Assembly (NCBI GenBank): GCA_903953615.1
Contig: CAJBKH010000045.1
Coordinates: 1-27,883 of the forward strand
Source: an uncultured Bacteroidota bacterium
GTDB taxonomy: Bacteria > Bacteroidota > Bacteroidia > NS11-12g > UBA955
Direction: 5' to 3'
DNA length: 27,883 nucleotides
The translations under genes and the position numbers were made by a program. The notes under the pieces were generated by a model. The model did no database searches. It saw only the letters and a list, made by a program, of their open reading frames with translations, and was not told where the DNA came from. Shown piece after piece: positions 24,637-27,883 of the stretch. Each line of letters begins with the position of its first letter. The first letter of the stretch is position 1.

Positions 24637-25989
24637 ATGATTCACGATTCAGTTATAAGACCAAATTTAGTAACAGGTGATAAGACCCTTCATGATGTAA
24701 CCACAGAGATATGCCGTCCGATTGAAAACAAACCGTCCATGTCATGGTCAATTGGTTTCTCAATTTCGGTAATATTTTTAGGCTTACTTGGCTTAACTTT
24801 GTTCATCACAGAATATACGGGTATTGGTACTTGGGGTTTGAACAAGTCTGTTCAGTGGGGTTGGGATATCACCAATTTCGTATTCTGGGTAGGTATTGGT
24901 CACGCGGGTACTTTGATTTCTGCTATCTTGCTATTGTTCCGTCAAAAATGGAGAATGTCAATTAACAGATCAGCTGAGGCCATGACCATCTTCGCGGTAA
25001 TGTGTGCGGCTATTTTCCCATTCTTCCACATGGGTCGTCTTTGGGTAGGTATCTACTGGGTATTCCCATTGCCAAATGCTTTCGGTTCTTTGTGGGTTAA
25101 CTTCCACTCACCATTGCTTTGGGACGTGTTCGCGATTTCTACATACTTCTCAGTTTCATTGGTGTTCTGGTACTTAGGTTTAATTCCAGATATCGCTACT
25201 GTAAGAGATAGAGCTAAAACAGCTGGTAGAAAATTCTGGTATAATTTCTTCTCAATGGGTTGGACAGGTTCTGTTAGAACTTGGAATAGATATGAGGTTG
25301 TGTCTTTAATCTTGGCAGGTATTTCTACTCCGCTGGTATTATCGGTTCACACCATTGTATCGATGGACTTCGCGACCTCGGTTGTACCGGGTTGGCACAC
25401 CACCATCTTCCCTCCATATTTCGTTGCCGGTGCGATTTTCTCTGGTTTCGGTATGGTGTTAACCTTATTGGTTATTGCACGTAAAGTAATGAACTACCAA
25501 GATTATATCACCATCGGTCACTTAGAGGCCATGTGTAAAGTGGTCATGTTAACAGGTACCATGGTAGGTTTAGCGTATATCACTGAGTTCTTCGTAGCTG
25601 CATACTCTGGTGTTGAGTACGAACAATATGCATTTATCAATAGAGCAACCGGACCCTACTGGTGGGCTTATTGGAGCATGATGTCTTGTAACTTAATTGC
25701 ACCACAAGTATTCTGGTTCAAATGGGCGAGAACAACACCTTGGTTCATCTTCATGTTATCAGTTGTGGTAAACGTAGGTATGTGGTTCGAACGTTTTGTA
25801 ATTATCGTTACTTCGTTGCACAGAGAATACTTGCCTTCAGGTTGGGTAATGTACTCACCAACAAGAATAGAAATTGGCATCTTTTTAGGTACCTTCGGTT
25901 TATTCTTTACATGTTTCTTCTTATTCAGTAAGTTTTTACCTGTAATCAATATGTCAGAGTTGAAAGCCATCTTAAAAAATAGAGAATAA
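24637..25989 (+). CDS. actC: Alternative complex III subunit ActC, NrfD/PsrC-type membrane protein
   Basis: A 450-residue integral membrane protein with about ten hydrophobic helices and almost no soluble domain. It belongs to the NrfD/PsrC family; in the family it carries the quinol-binding site next to the iron-sulphur subunit. Features seen are GIGHAGTLISAILLLFRQKWR, the PNAFGSLWVNFHSPLLWDV segment and a conserved-looking pattern of His, Asp and Glu inside helices (VHTIVSMDFATSVVPGWH). The start at 24637 gives an N-terminal cytoplasmic-looking tail of about 38 residues before the first helix, as usual. It lies 25 bases after actB and 19 before actD. Codons are strongly shifted to C-ending forms, for example TTC for Phe, compared with the T9SS cargo genes. 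Confidence 0.96.
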   Translation: MIHDSVIRPNLVTGDKTLHDVTTEICRPIENKPSMSWSIGFSISVIFLGLLGLTLFITEYTGIGTWGLNKSVQWGWDITNFVFWVGIGHAGTLISAILLLFRQKWRMSINRSAEAMTIFAVMCAAIFPFFHMGRLWVGIYWVFPLPNAFGSLWVNFHSPLLWDVFAISTYFSVSLVFWYLGLIPDIATVRDRAKTAGRKFWYNFFSMGWTGSVRTWNRYEVVSLILAGISTPLVLSVHTIVSMDFATSVVPGWHTTIFPPYFVAGAIFSGFGMVLTLLVIARKVMNYQDYITIGHLEAMCKVVMLTGTMVGLAYITEFFVAAYSGVEYEQYAFINRATGPYWWAYWSMMSCNLIAPQVFWFKWARTTPWFIFMLSVVVNVGMWFERFVIIVTSLHREYLPSGWVMYSPTRIEIGIFLGTFGLFFTCFFLFSKFLPVINMSELKAILKNRE

Positions 25990-26008
25990 TCATTTTAAAA
26001 TAGAATAG

Positions 26009-26611
26009 ATGATAGATAGTAAATTATATTTAGATAAAAATAAAACAGTGATGTTCGGGATTTTCGAAAACCCGGAGAAATTCCTTGACACTGTTGCAAA
26101 AGTGAATGCAAAAGGTGCTAATATTTTGGATTGCTACACGCCATTTCCGCTACATGGTATCGAAAAGGCCATGGGTTTGAAAAGATCACGCTTGCCAATT
26201 GCATCTTTTATTTGTGGTTGTTTAGGCTTTTTATCGGCCGCTACACTTCAATATTATATCATGGCTTACGATTGGATCATGGTAATCGGTAACAAACCAT
26301 CGATTGGTGTGAGTTGGGTGCCCGTATTGTTTGAGTTAACCATCTTGTTCACAGCGTTTGGAACTGCCATTGCTTTCTTTATTAGAAATAAAATGTTGCA
26401 CGGCAAATTGCCAATGGAAAGAATTGACATGAGACAAACAGATGACAGATTAGTAGTAGCCATTGCTACCGATGCTGAGAATACCAACAAATCTGAATTA
26501 TCTGCCATGCTTTTCGAAGGTGGTGCAGTAGAAGTAAAAGAGAGAACCAATCATGGATACGATGATTTCTCTGATGTAATGATTAACAATAACGGAACAG
26601 TAATCGCCTAA
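26009..26611 (+). CDS. actD: Alternative complex III subunit ActD (DUF3341)
   Basis: A 200-residue DUF3341 membrane protein. A cytoplasmic N-terminal domain (MFGIFENPEKFLDTVAKV, then ILDCYTPFPLHGIEKAMGL) is followed by two membrane helices at about 62-92 and 103-125 and a soluble tail with an ACT-like pattern (ERIDMRQTDDRLVVAI). In the known complex ActD supports the ActC/ActF membrane part; no cofactor is expected and no heme or cluster motif is seen. An ATG at residue 15 (just before FGIFENPE) is an alternative start but lies deeper than typical family starts. It follows actC by 19 bases and precedes actE by 19. Confidence 0.94.
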   Translation: MIDSKLYLDKNKTVMFGIFENPEKFLDTVAKVNAKGANILDCYTPFPLHGIEKAMGLKRSRLPIASFICGCLGFLSAATLQYYIMAYDWIMVIGNKPSIGVSWVPVLFELTILFTAFGTAIAFFIRNKMLHGKLPMERIDMRQTDDRLVVAIATDAENTNKSELSAMLFEGGAVEVKERTNHGYDDFSDVMINNNGTVIA

Positions 26612-26630
26612 ATAAAGTTTAAATAAAGTA

Positions 26631-27365
26631 ATGAAGCAAAATATATTTATAATTATCGGTGCGGCATTGGTTACTTCACTTTCATCTTGCTGGATGAAAT
26701 CTGGAGGTAACGATACAGGATATGAATATGCACCCGATATGTATTACTCAAAAGGGTACGAGCCAATGTCACAATTTAGTGATAGTAGCAAATACCGTTA
26801 CAATCCTTATTTCATGACCATGAGAGAGCCTGTTAAAGGGAGCGTTGCCATCGGTCAATTAGATTACCAATACCCATTTGATAATACTGCCGAAGGTTAT
26901 GAAGCCTCAGCAAGTTTACAAATGCCAGGTTTAACCCTGAACGAACAAATAGAAGGCGAAAGATTATTCGGCATTTATTGCGCAGTTTGTCACGGTGAAA
27001 AAGGCGGTAACGATGGAACTGTTGCTTCAAAGCAAGCATCAATGAAACCAAGTTGGGCCAACTACCAAGACAAATATGTTAAAGAATTGCCAGTAGGTAA
27101 AATTTACCATACCATTACATACGGCAAAAACAACATGGGTAGTTATGCTTCTGCAGTTACACCAAAAGACCGTTGGGCTATTATTGCTTATGTTAAACGC
27201 CTAAGCATGATGGATAGTTTAGGTAATATGCCAAAAGCTGTTTATATCGAATCAGCGCCAGTTGCTGCTGCAGTTGTACCTGATACAGCTAAAAACCCTG
27301 TTCCAGCAATTCCTGCGAATAGTTCATCTAGTACAAGTAATCATTCTAATCATAACAAGCATTAA
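26631..27365 (+). CDS. actE: Alternative complex III subunit ActE, monoheme cytochrome c lipoprotein
   Basis: A 244-residue periplasmic cytochrome. The signal peptide ends in lipobox LSSC with Cys20, so it should be a lipoprotein. One class I heme site CAVCH is at 117-121, with Met169 in NNMGSY a likely axial ligand, followed by the helix RWAIIAYVKRL typical of these domains. In the complex ActE is a terminal electron carrier to the oxidase or a soluble acceptor. The tail after the cytochrome domain (200-244) is low-complexity: rich in Ala, Val and Pro and then Ser and Asn, ending NHSNHNKH. The stop is 2 bases before the actF ATG, suggesting coupled translation. Confidence 0.94.
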   Translation: MKQNIFIIIGAALVTSLSSCWMKSGGNDTGYEYAPDMYYSKGYEPMSQFSDSSKYRYNPYFMTMREPVKGSVAIGQLDYQYPFDNTAEGYEASASLQMPGLTLNEQIEGERLFGIYCAVCHGEKGGNDGTVASKQASMKPSWANYQDKYVKELPVGKIYHTITYGKNNMGSYASAVTPKDRWAIIAYVKRLSMMDSLGNMPKAVYIESAPVAAAVVPDTAKNPVPAIPANSSSSTSNHSNHNKH

Positions 27366-27367
27366 AC

Positions 27368-27883
27368 ATGAGCCACGGACACGATATACATATCAAACAA
27401 GAGAATTTTGTATTCTCTTCTAAAACAAAGAATTTTTGTTATGCATTAATAGTGATAGGCGCTATTTTGACTGCCATTGGTATATTTACTTTACCAAAAG
27501 CAGAAGATCATAAAGCTGCTGGTCACCAAACAGAAATGGCTGCTACCGAGCACCACACGGATGCAGCTTCTGCTGAACATCACATGGCTGCTGAAGAGCA
27601 TGTTACCAATTATCAGAATATTCATGGTATTGATACCTTTAGAGATAATGAGCAAATACATGGTGTGCCTGCCGAGCATGCAAAACCAATTGCTACTAGA
27701 ATTTGGACCAATCTATTATTGAATGGTTACCTTATTTTATTAATATCTGTTTGCGGATTGTTCTTCTTCGCATTGCAATACATAGCAAACGCTGGTTGGG
27801 CCATTTTGTTAATACGCATCCCGCAAGCCATCAGTACTTTCTTGCCGGTTGGTGCTTTAATCATTTTAGCGGTATTCTTTATC
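27368..27883 (+). CDS. actF: Alternative complex III subunit ActF, quinol:cytochrome c oxidoreductase membrane subunit, partial
   Basis: The first 172 codons, open to the window end. After a short N-terminus with MSHGHDIH there is one hydrophobic helix at about 23-42, then a loop at 48-78 with seven His and many Glu and Ala residues, then HGIDTFRDNEQIHG, and from about 112 the first of several further helices (LLLNGYLILLISVCGLFFF and onward). Family members are larger membrane proteins related to ActC that bind quinol or conduct protons; the rest lies outside the window. Position directly after actE and the ATG 2 bases after the actE stop fix the identity more firmly than the sequence does. 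His-rich loops at this place occur in other Bacteroidota ActF proteins as I recall them; their length varies. Confidence 0.88.
   Translation, partial: MSHGHDIHIKQENFVFSSKTKNFCYALIVIGAILTAIGIFTLPKAEDHKAAGHQTEMAATEHHTDAASAEHHMAAEEHVTNYQNIHGIDTFRDNEQIHGVPAEHAKPIATRIWTNLLLNGYLILLISVCGLFFFALQYIANAGWAILLIRIPQAISTFLPVGALIILAVFFI

Noticed and set aside
1..27883. Defence systems, CRISPR arrays, mobile elements, tRNAs and rRNAs
   Set aside because: No spaced repeats, transposase or integrase motifs, tRNA cloverleaf or rRNA sequence were seen; every sizeable open stretch is explained by the genes listed, and no gap exceeds 300 bases.

Overview
This is a stretch of chromosome from a member of the Bacteroidota. 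The base composition is AT-rich and start codons lack clear Shine-Dalgarno sequences. Promoter-like boxes match the Bacteroidota -7 element TAnnTTTG. Six predicted proteins carry type IX secretion (T9SS) C-terminal sorting domains, and the right end holds an alternative complex III (act) operon. I cannot name the genus. Every gene that lies wholly inside the window looks intact; I see no IS element, tRNA, rRNA, CRISPR array or phage gene.

Left part (1-9430): two tandem large T9SS type B cargo proteins (the first cut by the window edge) run into a convergent minus-strand pair, a DUF1573 protein followed by a membrane-anchored HtrA/Deg-type serine protease. A short palindromic promoter region separates that pair from ruvB on the plus strand. 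Then come a secreted S8 (subtilisin-like) protease with a type A sorting domain and, convergent with it, a small PUR-family (DUF3276) nucleic-acid-binding protein.

Middle part (9431-19840): a small secreted protein of unknown function; a glyoxalase II-like metallo-beta-lactamase-fold hydrolase; phosphoglycerate kinase on the minus strand with a previously unlisted 54-residue two-helix membrane protein right behind it; a long-chain polyprenyl diphosphate synthase; and three more T9SS cargo proteins (PKD-domain type A, SBBP/propeller type B, and a 300-residue type A protein).

Right part (20041-27883): actA-actB-actC-actD-actE-actF in the usual order, the last cut by the window end. This complex oxidises menaquinol and passes electrons to cytochrome c or directly to an oxidase. 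The polyprenyl synthase upstream may supply the quinone side chain for it, but that link is inference.

The window is mostly core genome and I do not see a convincing new multi-gene system. The points most worth checking are the small membrane protein behind pgk, promoter boxes lying directly against start codons (suggesting leaderless mRNAs), a fully palindromic -7 element that could fire both ways between ruvB and the DUF1573/htrA pair, dyads beside promoters, and convergent genes packed with no room for separate terminators.
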